Part shown: positions 61,708 to 64,000 of the stretch, piece after piece
Numbering within the stretch: the first letter of the stretch is position 1
How the letters are laid out: each line of letters opens with the position of its first letter
NCBI GenBank assembly: GCA_003858485.1
Contig: RQYD01000010.1
Span: 1-64,000 of the forward strand
From: Clostridiales bacterium COT073_COT-073
GTDB lineage: Bacteria > Bacillota > Clostridia > Lachnospirales > Vallitaleaceae
Direction: 5' to 3'
DNA length: 64,000 bases
Made by a program: the position numbers and the translations under genes
Notes under the pieces: model-generated
The model's input: the letters and a program-made list of their open reading frames with translations, nothing else
Told to the model about the DNA's origin: nothing
Databases searched by the model: none

Positions 61708-63468
61708 ATGAAGAAAAAAGGAATTATGGACTACATCTTCCAGTTTGCGGGAGAGCATAAAAATGCATATATAAAAAGTATTATCTTTGCCTTGATAGGA
61801 GTGGTTTTTTCGCTCGTTCCTTATATCTTGATGGGCGATATGGTAAAGAAACTTTTTTCAGGAGAAAGAAATTTTAATATTTATCTGATGGAAGGATTGG
61901 CAATGGCTGTATTTTGGATACTTAGAGTGGTTTTTCATACCCTGTCCACCAATATATCCCATCGGACAACCTTTAAACTGATCAGCAATGTGCGCATTCA
62001 ACTGGTAGATAAACTTTCACGTCTCCCCCTTGGTACGGTACAAGCAATGCCGAGCGGAGGGGTAAAAAACATAATCTGTGAGCGAACAGATTCTATGGAG
62101 CCAACTCTGGCACATGTTGTGCCGGAATTTACAGCTAATATCTGTGCGCCAATTATGCTGTTTATTTATATTTTGACGATTGACTGGCGGATGGCGATTC
62201 TGTCACTGGCCACGCTTCCGGTTGCAGCAATAGCTATGGCTTGGATGTTCAAAGACAGCACTGTTCGTTTTCAAAAAACGCAAGACACAACCAAGAAACT
62301 AAATGCTACAGCGGTCGAGTACATTGGTGGGATTGAAGTCATTAAGGCATTTGGAAAAGCAGAAAGCTCTTATCAGCGATTTGCAGATGCTGCCAAAGAA
62401 AATGCAGGCAGTTTTATTGAATGGATGATGGCATGTATTGTTCCTTTCGCAATCGGCATGGTCATTACTCCGGCAACATTACTTTCAGTTTTGCCTGTTG
62501 GCGCAATCTTTACAATGAATGGTTCTCTTTCTCTGACGAATTATATTATGATCGTTATTCTTTCCTGCGGTCTGATTACGCCGCTTATTACGGTGATGGG
62601 TTATAATGATGATATTACCAAAGCAACTTCAATTTTTAAAGAGATCGATGATATTTTGAATCTGGCAGAACTGAAACGTCCGGAAATCAGCAAGCAACTG
62701 CCAGTAAGTCATAACATCACCCTTAATAATGTGCATTTTGGATATGAAGAAAAGGAAGTTCTTCATGGCATCAATCTGGAAATTCCAGATGGGAGTGTTA
62801 CCGCATTGGTAGGACCATCCGGCAGCGGAAAGTCAACGGTGGCACGTCTGGTTGCATCTTTGTGGGATGTACGGGATGGCAGTATCAGAATCGGCGGGGT
62901 GGATATTCGGGATATGTCGTTATCCGACTATAATGCACAGATAGCATATGTTTCGCAGGACAGTTTTCTATTTGATACTTCTGTCCGTGAGAATATTCGT
63001 ATCGGCAAACCTTCAGCATCAAACAAAGAAGTTGAAGAGATTGCCCGGAAAAGTGGTTGCTATGACTTCATTATGGCGCTGGAAGATGGATTTGATACCA
63101 TTGTTGGAGGCAGCGGAACACATCTTAGTGGAGGAGAGAGGCAGCGCATTTCCATTGCCAGAGCAATGCTGAAAAATGCACCGATTTTGATTCTGGATGA
63201 AGCAACTGCCTACACAGACCCTGAGAATGAAGCCGTTATCCAGCAGTCGGTTTCCGAACTTTCAAAAGGTAAGACATTGATTGTGATAGCACACAGACTT
63301 TCCACGATAATTGATGCTGACCAGATCGTGGTGATAAAAGATGGAAATGTGGAGGCCAAAGGAACCCACTCCGATCTTCTGAATTCCAGTTCTCTTTATA
63401 AGAATATGTGGGAGGCTCATATTTATGCGAAAGATGTATACGAAGTGGAAGGAGGAGTGTTTGCATGA
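61708..63468 (+). CDS. ABC exporter, fused permease and ATPase (half 1)
   Basis: 586 residues. Six membrane helices (1-~310) followed by an ATPase domain with Walker A GPSGSGKST, signature LSGGERQR, Walker B ILILDEATAYTD and H-loop VIAHRLST. All catalytic motifs are canonical. It overlaps the next ABC gene (ATGA), so the two make a heterodimer. The substrate is unknown; similar pairs handle siderophores, peptides or drugs. Confidence 0.93.
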   Translation: MKKKGIMDYIFQFAGEHKNAYIKSIIFALIGVVFSLVPYILMGDMVKKLFSGERNFNIYLMEGLAMAVFWILRVVFHTLSTNISHRTTFKLISNVRIQLVDKLSRLPLGTVQAMPSGGVKNIICERTDSMEPTLAHVVPEFTANICAPIMLFIYILTIDWRMAILSLATLPVAAIAMAWMFKDSTVRFQKTQDTTKKLNATAVEYIGGIEVIKAFGKAESSYQRFADAAKENAGSFIEWMMACIVPFAIGMVITPATLLSVLPVGAIFTMNGSLSLTNYIMIVILSCGLITPLITVMGYNDDITKATSIFKEIDDILNLAELKRPEISKQLPVSHNITLNNVHFGYEEKEVLHGINLEIPDGSVTALVGPSGSGKSTVARLVASLWDVRDGSIRIGGVDIRDMSLSDYNAQIAYVSQDSFLFDTSVRENIRIGKPSASNKEVEEIARKSGCYDFIMALEDGFDTIVGGSGTHLSGGERQRISIARAMLKNAPILILDEATAYTDPENEAVIQQSVSELSKGKTLIVIAHRLSTIIDADQIVVIKDGNVEAKGTHSDLLNSSSLYKNMWEAHIYAKDVYEVEGGVFA

Positions 63469-64000
63469 TTACCACCTTGAAAAAATTTTTTGATTTCTGT
63501 ACAAAAGAGAATCGTCATCTGTTTTATCGCACACTTGTAATAGGTGTATTGATTGCTTTTTGTCAAGCCAGTAAGTTTCCGGCGATTTATTTGGTTATGG
63601 ACGCATTTCTTAAAAATAATATATCAGGCAGTAAAATTTTGACTGGATTTATCATACTGCTTGTTTCTGTAATTGTCGAATCTTTCTTGCGCGGTAGATC
63701 TACCATGTTGCAGTGCCGGGCGGGATATGGGGAATGTGCCAGAAAGAGAGTGGAAATTGCCGAGCATTTGCGCTATCTGCCCATGGGCTATTTTAATGAG
63801 AATAGTCTTGGTGAAATAACGACCATTACCACCAATGTGATGGAGCAGCTTGGTGATGTGGCCACCCGGGTGGTAATGCTGACAACTCAGGGTATTCTTA
63901 ACACCGCCATTATCATTCTGATGATTCTGGTATTTGATTGGAGGATAGGCATCATTTGCCTGATGGGAATAACAATATTTGCTGCTATAAATCATGCTAT
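63465..64000 (+). CDS. ABC exporter, fused permease and ATPase (half 2), cut by the window end
   Basis: The first 178 residues are present: an N-terminal membrane helix, the loop GRSTMLQCRAGYGECARKR, PMGYFNENSLGEITTI (the coupling region usual in type IV exporters) and the third and fourth helices. The ATPase part lies beyond position 64000. GGAGGAG precedes the ATG, and the start overlaps the upstream stop. Confidence 0.9.
   Translation, partial: MITTLKKFFDFCTKENRHLFYRTLVIGVLIAFCQASKFPAIYLVMDAFLKNNISGSKILTGFIILLVSVIVESFLRGRSTMLQCRAGYGECARKRVEIAEHLRYLPMGYFNENSLGEITTITTNVMEQLGDVATRVVMLTTQGILNTAIIILMILVFDWRIGIICLMGITIFAAINHA

Noticed and set aside
1-64000. CRISPR array, prophage, integron or rRNA genes
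   Set aside because: No regularly spaced direct repeats, phage structural genes, integrase or rRNA sequence were seen; the repeats present are dispersed palindromes.

Overview
The window is low-GC chromosomal DNA from an anaerobic Firmicute, most likely of class Clostridia; a Lachnospiraceae-like host is my best guess but is not provable here. The evidence is the complete rnfCDGEAB ferredoxin:NAD+ pump, the NfnAB transhydrogenase, a fused AdhE, strong AGGAGG-type ribosome binding sites with some TTG and GTG starts, and a Bacillus/Clostridium-type rnhB-FliK-like-FlhB-like cluster. There are about 50 protein genes and one tRNA (Pro, anticodon GGG). The right end of the window cuts an ABC transporter gene.

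Layout. 0.1-9.5 kb: housekeeping genes (LMW phosphatase, rnhB, a FliK-like/FlhB-like pair, yraN, pgeF, der, plsY), then a TctA-type permease with a small membrane partner. 9.4-9.8 kb: a GC-rich cluster of palindromes rich in GCGAAGC mini-hairpins. 10-11.3 kb: a lipoprotein. 11.6-20.7 kb: a carbohydrate locus under a LacI-family regulator (ABC binding protein, two permeases, enolase-superfamily enzyme, Cys-type sulfatase, DUF2264 protein), which looks like uptake and breakdown of a sulfated, possibly uronate-containing, oligosaccharide. 21-25 kb: nitroreductase, tRNA-Pro, AI-2E-type exporter, phosphoglucomutase. 25.8-42.7 kb: a redox block of adhE, rnfCDGEAB and nfnAB, with Rex-like boxes before adhE and rnfC; between them lie a CxC-tailed protein, a rhomboid-like protein with a zinc-ribbon tail, an EF-G paralogue and a lipoprotein. 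42.8-51.5 kb: LURP-one-like protein, undecaprenol/diacylglycerol kinase, NAD synthetase, a chemoreceptor with a sigma-28-type promoter, and a membrane-domain/alpha-beta hydrolase fusion controlled by a YtrA-type GntR repressor. 51.8-64 kb: copper ATPase, a YtrA-type regulator with two ABC-2 exporters, TetR plus MATE pump, and AraC plus a paired ABC exporter.

The redox genes fit together. AdhE re-oxidises NADH in fermentation, Rnf couples reduced ferredoxin to NAD+ with ion pumping, and NfnAB bifurcates electrons between NADPH, NADH and ferredoxin. Rex-like boxes would tie adhE and rnf to the NADH/NAD+ ratio.

The least explained feature is a dispersed palindromic element of 113-149 bp with 15-bp terminal inverted repeats. 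It has three full copies, two of them flanked by exact 5-bp direct repeats, plus at least six degenerate ends. It behaves like a MITE (non-autonomous transposon) and shares a core module with one of the GC-rich palindromes at 9.6 kb. The carbohydrate locus and the membrane/hydrolase fusion are the best candidates for unstudied protein systems.
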